The translations under genes were made by a program, and so were the position numbers. Positions 1-11,147 of a stretch of 64,000 bases of DNA are shown in pieces. How positions within the stretch are numbered: position 1 is the stretch's first letter; every line of letters begins with the position of its first letter. A model generated the notes under the pieces. The model saw nothing but the letters and a program-made list of their open reading frames with translations. It did no database searches and was not told where the DNA came from. Source of the stretch: Paracyclopina nana (Eukaryota; Arthropoda; Copepoda; Cyclopoida; Cyclopettidae); assembly GCA_019096065.1 (NCBI GenBank), contig JAGUCH010000001.1, forward strand, positions 8,060,001 to 8,124,000, given 5' to 3'.

Positions 1-1023
1 GTCCAAGTTCAACCTATTATGAACACTGTGGTGACTTCCATCAAGAGATCCATTTACAGTCACGTAAACGATCTTATAGCGCGAAATGAGGAGAGGCCTG
101 AACAATTAGCCAGGCTCTTTCATGACTTGCAAAGCATCAATAATGAGGTGCCAATGGCGAGTAACGTTACGACCACTTCCTCTGAGGACAGCTCTAGGCA
201 AAGGCAGTCTTGGTACGAAGCGCCCGTGCAAGATGACGATGAAGAAGAAGACAATAACGTCACCACTTCGACCTCTTTTTTCAAGAACAAGAGGTTGAAC
301 AATGATAATAGGTGATAAATCATTAAAGCAAATCGTCTATTAAATCTAGAAATTTGATGCTGTTGAACAAAAATAATTAGTTGGCTCATGGATTAGAGAG
401 CCTATCATAATTCTCTTTAACGAAAAGACATGGTTTACCCTATCCGCTTGCTATATGTCATATGTAATATCTCTGCATGTTTCAGACTGGCTCTATTGGC
501 AGCTTCTTCAAACACCGCTACTGATGTCAATTCCTCAGGAGGCTCGAGTATGGTTTTGACTGGAGGTCCAAGCGATGACGATCCTTTACGACTTTTCTCA
601 TATGAGGAATCTTTGGCCTCTTTGGGAGCTGTCGGCGGGCTGTCCATGCCGGATGACTCTTCTAAAAAACTGAACGAAGAAAAGCAGAATGTGGCCGTCC
701 CGAAGAATATTCAGCGAAACATTATTTCCCGAGAAAGAGACGGGCGAAAAATCCGAAGTAGGGGAGGAGAAGAGAAGCCCCCACGAAACATGCAAGAGGA
801 AGTTCAGAGTGATATGGTTGAGGCTGATCAAGCCCAAAGTCAAAATACCATTAGTGAAATTGGCCTTGATCGGGTTCCTACAAGGCTGTCATCCTCAGAG
901 CTAGAAGCGAGGCGTCAAGAGGAAGACGAAAATTTGCAAAATTTAGTTGATGAAGTTTTAAATACTTCGTCTGAAACAGACTTTGTCACGGGATCTTTAG
1001 ATTTGCTTAATTCCCCAAAATAG
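1..1023 (+). CDS. PCM1-like centriolar satellite protein, C-terminal end (partial)
   Basis: The reading frame is open from base 1, so the 5' part lies outside the window. Two exons are inferred: 1..311 and 486..1023 (stop TAG 1021-1023). The donor AG|GTGATA at 312 and the acceptor ATGTTTCAG ending at 485 join in phase, avoiding a TGA just inside the intron. The first exon carries a helical stretch (KRSIYSHVNDLIARNEERPE, then LARLFHDLQ) that resembles, from memory, a C-terminal segment of pericentriolar material 1, the scaffold of centriolar satellites. The remainder is acidic, Ser-rich and low complexity (a DDDEEEDNN run, then a Gly/Ser linker), and ends in LLNSPK. The PCM1 assignment rests on this one short block. 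The stop is only 79 nt before the BOLA2 start, and I saw no AATAAA between them. Confidence 0.5.
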
Positions 1024-1102
1024 AGAGCCTTTTCATCTGATTTTCTCAATTGCTTTAGCCACAAGTTGACGATTTTTACGCATTTGTTTCAGGTAGCAAA
1101 TT

Positions 1103-1363
1103 ATGAGTGGATTCAGCGCCGAATACATAGAAAAGAAGCTGCAAAATGAGCTAGAAACGACCCACGTTAAAGTGACTGATTTGAGTGATGGTTGTGGGGC
1201 TAAATTTGAAGCCCTAGTTGTTTCTCCCAAGTTCGAGGGAAAGCCTCCGTTGCAAAAACAACGAATGGTGAATGCCGTTCTGGAAGAGGAAATGAAAGCG
1301 ATTCATGCATTTACAATGAAAACCTTGACTCCAGCTCAATACGAATCCACCAGCAAGAAATAA
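1103..1363 (+). CDS. BOLA2: BolA-like protein 2
   Basis: This 86-residue protein has the full length of the BolA2 family. It contains the expected N-terminal helix (SAEYIEKKLQNELE), the DLSDGCGAKFEALVVSPKFEG core with the conserved Cys, and the K-x-R-M-V-N-x-x-L helix followed by IHAFTMKTLTP. BolA2 proteins partner cytosolic monothiol glutaredoxins in iron-sulfur cluster trafficking; the family's Cys and the His in the IHAFTMKT block (residue about 71) are both present. The ATG at 1103 is the first Met and lies 10 nt after a good acceptor (tttgtttcag, AG at 1091-1092), so the 5' UTR is either cis-spliced or trans-spliced. Only 12 nt separate its TAA from the CENPX ATG, in the same reading frame. 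Confidence 0.93.
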   Translation: MSGFSAEYIEKKLQNELETTHVKVTDLSDGCGAKFEALVVSPKFEGKPPLQKQRMVNAVLEEEMKAIHAFTMKTLTPAQYESTSKK

Positions 1364-1375
1364 GCCTATCTCAAT

Positions 1376-1615
1376 ATGAGCGATAAAATAACTTTCAATG
1401 AGAAAACAATTGAGGCTCTCGTAAGGGCCAAGTTCAAAAATGATAAAACAAAAATAAGTGGCGAAGCAGTCAAGTTGCTTACAGAGCTGCTTAGAATACA
1501 TGCCTTGGAGATTCTCAGTCGTGCAGCCGAGCAAGCTAAAAAAGAAGGCTCGGATTTTGTGCAGAATGAGCATTTTGAAAAAGTTTTGCCTCAATTTTTG
1601 CTCGACTTTTCTTGA
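1376..1615 (+). CDS. CENPX: Centromere protein X (MHF2/STRA13 homologue)
   Basis: A 79-residue histone-fold protein. The DDKTK-type segment (KNDKTKISGEAVKLLTELLR) and the terminal KVLPQFLLDF are the hallmarks of CENP-X, and the length matches the family. CENP-X pairs with CENP-S as the MHF histone-fold complex, acting at the centromere (CENP-T-W-S-X) and with FANCM at stalled forks. The gene has no room for its own promoter: the ATG lies 12 nt downstream of the BOLA2 stop, and no AG acceptor is visible in that gap. A polyadenylation hexamer AATAAA sits at 1617-1622, immediately after the TGA, with another near 1668. The simplest reading is a BOLA2-CENPX dicistronic transcript. Confidence 0.92.
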   Translation: MSDKITFNEKTIEALVRAKFKNDKTKISGEAVKLLTELLRIHALEILSRAAEQAKKEGSDFVQNEHFEKVLPQFLLDFS

Positions 1616-1616
1616 A

Positions 1617-1673
1617 AATAAAGGCCATTTAACTGCTTACGTTCTGAGCTCTAATGTTGTGTTCACCAATAAA
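1617..1673 (+). promoter_or_regulatory. Poly(A) signals for the BOLA2-CENPX transcript
   Basis: AATAAA occurs at 1617-1622, two bases after the CENPX stop, and again at about 1668-1673. No comparable hexamer was seen between the PCM1-like stop and CENPX, consistent with one 3' end for the cluster. Confidence 0.6.
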
Positions 1674-2523
1674 GGAAATTTTTTCCTTCCGTTAAATAAT
1701 TGCGTTTTACTTAAGCCTCCTATTTTAGTACTGATCATTTTTACTCACTTTTGATAGCTTTAAGTAAACCACTTTTCGCACCTCTTTTGGTCACATGAGT
1801 TTGAAGTGTTTTGATTGATCAGGAGTACGAAAACTTAAGCATTTCGTTTAAGGCTGTCGTAAGATTTTAAGGAAACGAGGCATAGATGAACACCTTATAA
1901 CTCTATCAACCTGAAAAAATTAATTTATTGTTTTTTACCTATGTTCGCCAGCATTTTACTGACTGCGCGAAAGCGAGTTGAAAAGTGAGAGGATATACAT
2001 TTTATTTATCTGGAACCAAATTCGGATGAATTCATAAGAACACGTTGAAGAATCTTCATGTCAATTCTCATCCGGATTGGAGGACGCTAAGGCCTCCTTA
2101 TTGAAAGTGAGGCAAATCTGTTATGCTAGGGATAAAAATCAACCACCCCCTTAGAGACCTCCGATCCGATGTTACGATGATATTTAACAGAATGTATTAT
2201 CAACCATTCACGCAGCGATATTTTTTCTACTTTTTTACAAATCAGCTATGACAGCAAAAGTGTACGTAAATATTATGCATATCTTGCATATCAACGCACC
2301 ACTCTACCCGAATCAATCAATATTTATGGTAGATTCTGAGAGCAAGTGATGATGCACATGGGTTTTCTTTTGATATGTTTGTACGACGCAAAAAAATATA
2401 GACGTGATTTAATTTGCGGCCTGCGGGAATTGATGATTGCAGGTGAGTGAAATAGCACACGGTGCTGAGTAGAGCGATGAATGAAACCTAGTCCAATTCA
2501 TATGGAGTATCTTCTTATCCTTT
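1674..2523. other. Intergenic, no gene seen
   Basis: AT-rich spacer between the convergent CENPX (+) and GPCR (-) genes. I see no conserved ORF, RNA gene or clear repeat. It should contain the GPCR 3' UTR. Confidence 0.5.
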
Positions 2524-4529
2524 TTATACATTTACTGCTTGTTGGATATCGCCGCTTCCTCTTTGCCTATCTGTGGGTTGAAGGCCAGTAAGTAGCCTAG
2601 ATTGGGCGTCCAATTCATGAAGTTGTTGCTGTAATGGATCGACCCCATTCAGAGTAACTCCGATCGATTTCATGGTGACAAATTCGCTATGAATGTTTCT
2701 GTTGTGACCCTGGTTGAGACTAGTGCACCGGCAGCAAACAGCGAACCCATCTTGCCATACGCTCAGGATGAGTTTCTTGCGAATGAGATCTCCACAATAA
2801 GCAATTGGATTCAGGGCCGAGTAGGAGACCAACAGGATGTGGCTCATCTCCTTCAGGACCAAAGCCCATGTGGACCAGGTCGACATTGTCGGGTTAATCC
2901 CGATTTCGTAGCCAGTAAGGATCACCTGGAAGCACCAATTTATGATAACGACAAAATAAATAATGAAAGCGTTTACTGAATTAGGCTTTCTCTTAGAAAA
3001 TCAGCCCACTTCAAATCTTGCTGAAGGTACAAACGATACAAATTCCAAGAACTACATCGCGAGCTTTGCCTGCAACATGCACGACAAATTAATGAGCTTT
3101 ATTAAGAACTCAAACTTCTGCGAGGTGGCGACTGGCGACACATTATTTTAGGGGGGCAGATTACTCGCTGAGTTAGCATAGAAACGTACCTTTGGGACGT
3201 GACAAAGGATGAACATGACAATGATAATGACCATGATTTTCAGAATCTTCCTCTTTTGACTTCCATCTGGAATGGCTTTTCGTAACGAGAAGCATGACAG
3301 AACAAGCGTAGCCGTTGGGACGAACACCATAATGATGCAAGAGCCGATTAATCCGTAGTACTGAACGTAGATTGGGTTTTCGCGGAGTGGAGTGCTCTGA
3401 AGATAAATAGGTTAAAACGTGAGAGGTCATAATGCTCATAGACAGTGATGTAATGGAGACTTCTATGTTCCACAGTATCTAGCCTAATTGCCACTGTATG
3501 TAATCTGGCTTTGGAGTAGGTGAAATCTAATAGCCTATTAGGCACTTAACAACCTCGTAAGGCGGCAATCGAAATAAAAACCTTATCTAAGCCTCTGCTG
3601 GAACTTCTTACCTTGAGGATTGTTTTCATGGACGAAATGGAGCTGGTTTGATTGGTGCTATTGTCAGGCGAGACTTCTGACACAGCTTCGAACTCAAACC
3701 AACGACTTATGTTGAAAATGGCGCTGAACAAGATCACGGCAATGATAGCTAAAGTTGTCCCATTCAGTCCTCGTTCTTCGATCCAGAAAGTTAGCTTTTG
3801 GCGAAGTCCAATGTCGTTATTCGATGATTGAACTGCCAAAGCTCCATTGATTGCAATTGCGATGGTAGCATACACGGAAATGGTCAGAAAGGTTTGGAGA
3901 GCTGGTAGTAAGTAGGGGATTGCGTTTTTGATCATTTTATCGTTGTATTCTTCCCAGATGTTTTGGAGGCCGAAAACCATATAGGTGCAGATCAAAAAGC
4001 AGCTGAAAATGCAAACGAACCTGCCATATCATAGTGTGCTTATGTGCCGAGTGCGTCTTTTACTGTTACCGGATCCTGGCTTAATGGGCATCTAATTTTT
4101 TAACACGTTTTTTAATTCTTAACTTTTTTGAAAAATATCTTTATAAGCTCGAATTCATTGGTTTTTTTCTGTGAGTGGGTCAGGCTGTACGTAAACTAAG
4201 TACCTATTTTACTTCGTTCCATTAAGTTAATAATAATGTTATTACCAGTCCGACATGTTGAGGAAGGAGAAGAGAGATACTAAGGACTTTTGCAGGTGCA
4301 GGTAATTGCTAAAAAGCACTGATATAGAGGCGATGTTGAATATCACTCCAGCTGCGCATAATATAGGAATTATGTAGAACTGGCATATTCCTTGGAATGA
4401 GAAGAACCATTCAGGTCGGTCCAAGGAGACATCAGTTTCGCTGGAGTTGTTCATCGCTACGATTTCAAGCGGTGACTGAGAGCAGGTGGCCTCAGATGAT
4501 GAGTTGAGACCTTCGCTACCTCCCAGCAT
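2524..4529 (-). CDS. Class A GPCR, FMRFamide-receptor-like
   Basis: Four exons (descending): 4529..4246, 4020..3612, 3396..3190 and about 2991..2524, giving about 455 residues. The N-terminus is extracellular with several N-glycosylation sites (NSS, NNSS). TM1 is FYIIPILCAAGVIFNIASI; TM2 spans the first junction (LNMSD-W|FVCIF). TM4 is followed by NISRWFEFEA, resembling the N-[LI]-x-[RK]-[FW]-F-E block of FMRFamide/peptide receptors. TM5 is YYGLIGSCIIMVFVPTATL, TM6 ends FILCHVP, and TM7 carries SALNPIAY (NPxxY form). The cytoplasmic tail is about 70 residues. Oddly, the end of TM3 reads AIAINGALAV where an E/DRY triplet is expected. The last junction is uncertain: the strong donor AAG|GTACGT pairs in frame with a weak acceptor at 2992, while the better acceptor at 2976 would give an immediate stop. 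Confidence 0.8.
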
Positions 4530-4637
4530 TCAGAACGTAGGCAACTAGTGAGAGCCGCAGAGTTCTCCGCATCGTATGCATATGGAGGTAGGAAATTAAT
4601 CTGGTGTCTAAGAGTTTGTGGAATGTAGCCGAATGAG

Positions 4638-6246
4638 GGGAGAAGTCACTACGGCCTACAATAGGGGTAGGTTTTAGGATCTAAAATCATGGTAGGTTTT
4701 AAAGTCTGCACTTTTTTTGCTCTGGTAATTCAGATCTTGTTATAAGATCTAACCAACTGGGTTTTAAGATCTACATTGAAAAACATCACCTCTTTAAACA
4801 TAGCTTTTTAAATCTAGTCGACTGTTTTTCAAGATCTTTAAGCTCTGAAAAGTTAGTTTCAAAATGAAAAGTGACTTACACAGGGGCATCTCTATCGAGC
4901 AATCCTGACGGAACAATTCTACTTTTGATTCACGAAACTATAATAGTTATTTCGTCCTCCGCTAGGGAGTTCTTCAGTAGCGCTAGTACATAAAAGTAGC
5001 GCAAAATTCAAATTCAAGAACTGGATAAACCAGCGTGAGAGTGATTGCTCGCATCTCATGCCTGAAAGTGTTACCAGCCTTTTTCCAACTTTAGCTCGTC
5101 ATAAAATAAATTCTGGCTGTTTTTACGGGGTTTTGGGGATAATTCTGAATCCATATATTCTAACTCAAATAAAATTCCACACATTTAAATAGAAATTTCG
5201 TCCTGCACCCTACCATAGTATAGTCCGATGACGTGCTATAGTAAAGCTGCGAATAGAGCTCACCTTATACTATAGATCATCTTGACTTACAAAAGAAAAC
5301 TCGCAGGTGTTTGGGCTCCCGCCTATCTATAGACAGCAGCATCATAACAAAGACACTCCATCTACCGAGTTTTTTGAAGAAACACTTGTGAGCCGAGTTC
5401 AAAATCACATTTTGTATGCATTAGTTGAGCCACTTTATTTAGGGCAAATAGCTATAGTAAATGGTTACTTTGTTTTTACAAATGCATAGCTTCAGGACTC
5501 TAACGTCTTGATGTTTTAAGTTTTATTGGGTAAAATAGATTTAAACCCATTTTATTTTACTGTCATAAAGTAATCCTTTACAAAAATTGATAACTCTTAT
5601 GTGCTTGGGTCTTTATTTCGAACTACTTTACGAGTCGCAAAAACGCGGTAACTCAGTTTTTTTGCTCGAGCAGTGTCAGCTGAAAATCACAAATGTTGCC
5701 CATAAAGGCCGCTGGGATCGCCCTACATCAATGTTATTGTTATGATACTTATGTGAATTGTATTGTGACACTCTTATGTTGAGCTCGACCTACTATTCGA
5801 TATTTCATGTTTATGTTTACGTTAGTACGATTTCGGATTTCACCTTGTGTTAGTTGAATAAATCTCGACTACTACATAGAAATCACCGTCGTGCTGGATT
5901 TTATGCGGATCTCGACTTTATTATCGTTTTATCACATCGACGATTATCAGCAGATTCATACAGCAGGAACCTCATATTTTAACTTTCTTTTTTAATATAT
6001 TTTTAGTTTTGAAAACTAATGATACGTGCAATTCCTTGTAGCTTTCTATTTTTGTGGCTCTTAGATCTTAAAACCCTTTTCTTTAGATATTAAAACCCAG
6101 GTAAAACTCAAACCATTTATTAACTTAGATCTTAGTACCCAGATCCAAAAAAGTGTAGGCTTTACAACTCACTTTGCTAGATCTTAAAATCCACCAATAT
6201 TTTAGATCCTAAAACCCACCTCATTTTAGGCCTTAGTGACGGCACC
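4638..6246. mobile_element. Non-autonomous DNA transposon with long inverted repeats and 9-bp TSD
   Basis: The 1609 bp element is bounded by the direct repeat CCGAATGAG at 4629-4637 and 6247-6255. Its ends are inverted: left GGGAGAAGTCACTACGGCC against right (complement) GGTGCCGTCACTAAGGCC. Similarity continues for roughly 200 bp inward through copies of a GGTTTTAAGATCT motif. There is no transposase ORF. A 9-bp target duplication with long inverted repeats is typical of Mutator-like elements; that class assignment is inference. A segment at about 5205-5290 resembles the repeats at 22.3 and 24.0 kb. Confidence 0.75.
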
Positions 6247-6255
6247 CCGAATGAG

Positions 6256-7761
6256 TTGTGGCTACACGCTGATTTCGCATAATTTAGATACTTCTAATGG
6301 AAAATGACTTTGATGGTTTGCTTATCGTATTTTACGCTTCATTCAATCTTGAAAGCAGAAAAATCTTTGCAAATTATTGCAGTGTTCGTAACAATGATAT
6401 GATAGCTTATTTTTAAATCTCTTGAACTGGCGAGAAGGCCTGCGAAAAGTTGCGTTTCTTTTTCCTAGGCAACTCAAAATATGCACCATTGGATATTAAA
6501 ATGGTCGATTGGCTTTATAATAAGCTCTCAAAAAATGAGGAAATGAATAATGGAGAATTAATACAATAGGAAGCAAAACATGCATGGAGATCCACATTTT
6601 TACCACTTCAGATGCGAATGTCGGAAGAGGCTGGCAGGAAGTATTGGTACGTGAGAAAGGGGCCCGATCCTTAGCAGGTTTTCTCATCTTAATCAGGTGA
6701 TGGGTATTTAAATACCCTATGTAGTAAAAAGGTACTTAAATAGCAGCTACGAGGACGAGGGACGAGAGGCGGGCAGTTAAAGGAAAGGGGCAAATTGCTC
6801 AAGATGTCATTCCAGCAACTAAGAGCCTGTTCACCTGCATATTATAGCTTATATGTTGGCAAAATATTGGTAAGAAATACTGAGAAACTGAGAATTTTGA
6901 TTTTGCTGTAGGTTGTCTTTTGGTACTTCCGATTCCGAAGACAAAACTGATTTTGTAAGTGCCTGACATTTGCAAATATCACCATAATATCGCTCGTTAT
7001 TTTTGTTTTTAATATCGTAGTTTGTTTTTGACAATTTGGTGTTTTTTTGTGCAATCACACCATCAATTAATTTAGAAATGGTCAACCAAAATGATAAAAC
7101 AAACCGTTTGGGGTACAACACACTTACGCTTCGTAAAAAATTGATATGATTACGGTGATTTTCCATTAGGAGGGTAATACATGAAATTGAGAAAGATCCA
7201 TCCAAGTGCGCGCCCAATAAGGAACGATGGCGTCTGTTACGTAGTACAGTCAGCGCACCCTAGCGTGAAAAGCCGTGTAGTATGTTCACTACAGAGGCAG
7301 CTAAATAGCAATTCGAAATTTGCCAAAAAATTGGCCTTCCCATATGATTTCTCAAAAATTCGATAAATAATATTTGATCCCTATTACATTTCATGCTACT
7401 TAGTTTAAAAAAATCAGGCCAATCAGCAGAAAATAGCGGGAAAATGCTGAAGTTCTTCAATTGCAATGTAATTTGAAATTTTCCGCCTTTTTTTAGACCA
7501 ATCAGAGCAGAGTTAAATAATGTTGGCTTTTATGGCGCTACCAGATAAAAACTTTTTTCATCACGTAATTAGTGATTTGGGCTGTTTTATGAAAATACTG
7601 GCAACTTTTAGCAGCATTGGAGTGCGTAACCTTAAAATATTTTTTTCACACTTTTCCGTCAAAGCGTCATGCGTAAACAGCTGTACTACCTTACAGTGGC
7701 GCCATCTAGCATGATAAATTTCAAAATCAGCTCTTATAGTCTTCCTCCGTTTTTATCTATG
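6256..7761. other. Intergenic, no gene seen
   Basis: About 1.5 kb of AT-rich sequence between two mobile elements. Short ORFs here lack family motifs or convincing starts. Nothing else could be supported. Confidence 0.4.
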
Positions 7762-7770
7762 TTCCATTAG

Positions 7771-8250
7771 GGGATATACTAAAATGCGCGACATGCGCGA
7801 CTGCTAAAATGCGCGACAAGCGCAACTACTAAAATGCGCGACAAGCGAAACTACTAAAATGCGCGACATGGAAAGCACTAAAAGACATATTTTTTTATTA
7901 TACTACATATGAAAAGTAGCTGCAGCTATATCACAATAAATATTGGGAGCGGCCACAAAACCGCACTCAGTGTTCAAATATATATTAATATGCAATTGAT
8001 AATTAATAAATAAAAAATACCATAATTTCGGCCGTAACTTTAAGTGAACAGAGTGAGCTCTATCAATGTAATATTTGGGGAAAAATGTAACTAATGATCA
8101 ATAATATTTAATACAAAAAATATTTAAAGAATTCATAACACAAAACATTTTTTTTACATTTAAGTTGTCTGTCGTGCATGTCGCGCATTTTAATAGTCGT
8201 GCTGTCGTGCATTTTAGTAGTTTGTCGCGCATGTCATTCTAGTATATCCC
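7771..8250. mobile_element. MITE with subterminal GCGCGAC minisatellite
   Basis: The 480 bp element has ends GGGATATACTA and its exact complement TAGTATATCCC. The flanks TTCCATTAG (7762-7770) and TTCGATTAG (8251-8259) form a 9-bp duplication with one mismatch. Just inside the left end a unit of about 25 bp containing CTAAAATGCGCGACA is repeated four times (7779-7870); inverted versions lie inside the right end (8165-8235). The middle is AT-rich and non-coding. Confidence 0.8.
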
Positions 8251-8347
8251 TTCGATTAGTATTTCAAGCGTTGATAGATGAACTCCATGATTTAGTTTGC
8301 ATGCAATGAGTAACCATATTTGTGGCCAAAATCCGATTATTCCTTCA

Positions 8348-11147
8348 CTATTCAGTAAGGTATTCGTTTGACCTGGAACCTGGCGCTGAGGCGGAAGATG
8401 AAGAGGACGACGAACCCGAGGAAATCGAAGAGGTCGCAGATGATGAACCTGAGCTGTTATTACTCGCATCTCCCCACAATCTTCGTAGCCTCATTTGACT
8501 TATTTGCCTTTCTAGCTTTCTAATTCTGTCGTTCTGCTCCTTCACCACGTTTCGGACTTCTCCCAATTGAGGACCTGAAAGATTGACAAAAAAGCGATAG
8601 AACAAAAGAAGCAGATTAGCACATTGAGGAAGAGTTATGCTCGCAAAATTGCGGATTCATTCTTTTTGAGGACTAGAAAGGAGGACTATTATTACCAGAT
8701 GATCCCTGTGAGCTGGAAGCATGCAATTGAGCTTCTTTAACATCCAATTCTTGTCTCATGCTGTTGATTTTCTTCTCAAGAATCATATACTTTAAACCAG
8801 ATTTTTGCTGCATTTCCAATATCGCCGAACTAAACTTGGCATGAATTTCATCTCTCTCTCCTTTAAGGTGGAAAAAGTTTACATTAGAGCAATTGAGAGC
8901 TTGCTAGATACGGAATTCAAGTTGCATTAGCCTAATGACTCCAAGATGTAGTCGCAAGAGGAAATGGTTATGTCAAGTTTTGCTTTCAGTGATGATGAGA
9001 TAAATAGGCTATTTATGGATTGTTGTCGGTTTTACAACGAGTTTAAAGAAGTGGTTACTTACTTAATGCACTATCGTACTTCTGCTTGAGAACCTCAACT
9101 TCCCAAGAGAGATTTTCAACCTTTTTTTGACTGGACTTCAGCTTGGCCTGAGCAGAAATTAGGGCGCCTTTTTCTTTTTCCTGTGAGCCTAGTTGACGTT
9201 GGAGCTCAACAAGTTGTTCTTTAGCTTTTCTTAAGGGTTCTGCCAATTTTTTATTTTCTGTTTGAACAGTTGACAGCAATTGCTCGTTTCGCTCAAGCTT
9301 CTCCTCCTTACTTTTGATCTCCTCTTTCAAGGTACTGAAACACAAAAAAACATGCATTTTTTATTGAGATGGATAGAAGCTACGATTCATGCCAAGGATC
9401 AAGTCCATAGGCCAATGCATGAATGAAATCGAATCAACAGCCTGTTGCTTTCTCACTGATAAGTCAATCATTTCAAAAACTTTGTACTTTTAAGGCTGAT
9501 GGGAAAAAGTTCATGCTCCCTGAGCCAACTTGGTGTGAAGCATCATTTGATACTCCAACATGAGATAAACGGATTACAACTTTTGCGATCGATTATATGT
9601 GGAGCAGAGGCTCATATTTCATTGAATTTTGGCTGCATACGGGTAGAAAAAGATGATGTGAAAAGCATGAGATGCATGCTGGAGCTAGTCTACAATTTCG
9701 TACCTTATCATGGCCAAATTGTTAAGGGTGATATCATTGTAGTAGTTCTTTATCTCATTGAACGCTTTCTCGTGCTTCCTTTTCATTTGCTCAATTTGGG
9801 CATTTTTTCTCTCCTCCGTTTCGCTCACCTCAGACTTGAGTCTGAGTTGAAGATCGTGCCGCAAATTGGTGACCCGTAGGCCGTAGCCCCTCTCCATTTC
9901 GCGGACTCTGTCCTCAAAGCTCTCGCGCAACCTTTCCACCTCTTCGGACTGAGTGAGCTTAGTGTCTCTGATGAGCTCTTGATACTGCTTGTCCTTTTCA
10001 TGCAGCTGCTCCATTAGGTGCTCCTTGTCGTTTAAATGTTGCTGCTCTTGTAGCTGATGCTCTTCACGGGCCACTTTCAAGCTCAGCTAAAAACAACAAT
10101 GAACCGTTTGCTTCTAGAGTTTCGACTAGTAGTAATAATAGACAATTTCTCTTGGGTAACCAGCTACCCGATGCAACATTACATGCGTATTAGTACATAT
10201 CAAGTCCTGTTGTGCTATATGTAACAGCCTCACAGCAGAAAATGTTCCGTCTGAGAATAGATCAAATAAATTGCAAAATAGTAACAGCACAACGTCCTTG
10301 AAGATGCTTTCAACAAACCTAAACATTCCTAAAGTCTAAATCATCTGGGGTCACTTGATAGGTTGCACCAAGAAAGGCAGTTGCAGTAATTTCCTCTTGC
10401 ATGTACTCCAAACGCGCGTATCGAGGGAAAATATAAATATGAAAAAGTGTGCATAGCTAGAAAACAATGGAGCGAGATAATGATGGAGGTAGTTACCATG
10501 TTTTCGGCTTTGAGCCCAGCCAAATGGTTTTCCTGCTCGTAGAGAAGGTGCTTCACTTTTTGTTTGTATATCTTGACTTCCATTTGGTGCCTTTCTTCTG
10601 TCTCTTCAAGCTCTCTATCTTTGACTCGGCATTCAGCCCTACTTTCCTCGAGCTGTTTAGCAGCCACGTCCCAGAAAGTGGACAGACGATCACGTTCCAG
10701 TTGGTAGTAATTTCGTTCTTCTCGCTCTCTTTCAAGCTGAAAATTGTGAGTATTAGAATTGCTTGATGAAGCAATGGAAAAAACCCAGCTTAAGCCTTTT
10801 CATGATCAAAAACTTAGCAGCATGAACATTTCCTCAGTTGAAGAGCAGATTAGTGCAATACAAGAACATTGGCAGCTTGGAATAAAGCGATATTTTAGGG
10901 AAGAACCCGTATAAATGTATTATGGGCATTTCTGTTTTTCCATAGGTAAGAGAGGAAGCTTTCAAGTGCTATGTTTTCTACATCAAGTCCTTATACATCT
11001 TACTTCCTCTTGGAGCCGTCGTACGTGGCCTTCTAACTGTTCTTTAGTCATTTCCGATACAGGCACCCCATCAATTATGGTGGGACCTTTTGTCCCTCCC
11101 TTTGTTTTGCCTGTCTTCTTCTTTCCTGCCTTCTTTTTTGGCGGCAT
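8348..11147 (-). CDS. GAS8: Dynein regulatory complex subunit 4 (GAS8)
   Basis: Six coding exons (descending): 11147..11004, 10736..10497, 10086..9704, 9334..9063, 8860..8696 and 8574..8348, all phase-compatible, giving 476 residues, close to the usual length of about 478. The Lys-rich N-terminus (MPPKKKAGKKK) leads into PTIIDGVPVSEMTKEQLEGH. This is followed by long coiled coil with family signatures KIYKQKVKHLLYEQ, KNYYNDITLNNLAMI, KLAEPLRKAKEQL and EMQQKSGLKYMILEKK. DRC4 is part of the nexin-dynein regulatory complex that sets the beat of motile cilia and sperm flagella. The last exon adds a Ser-rich tail (SSGSSSATSS...) ending NEYLTE. Introns are about 120-410 nt. The start has a good context (CTCAAAATGC) with no better upstream Met. 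Confidence 0.93.

Noticed and set aside
7771..8250. Regularly spaced repeats considered as a CRISPR-like array
   Set aside because: The units are directly tandem, inverted at the other end, and bounded by inverted termini with a target duplication, so a MITE explains them; the genome is eukaryotic.
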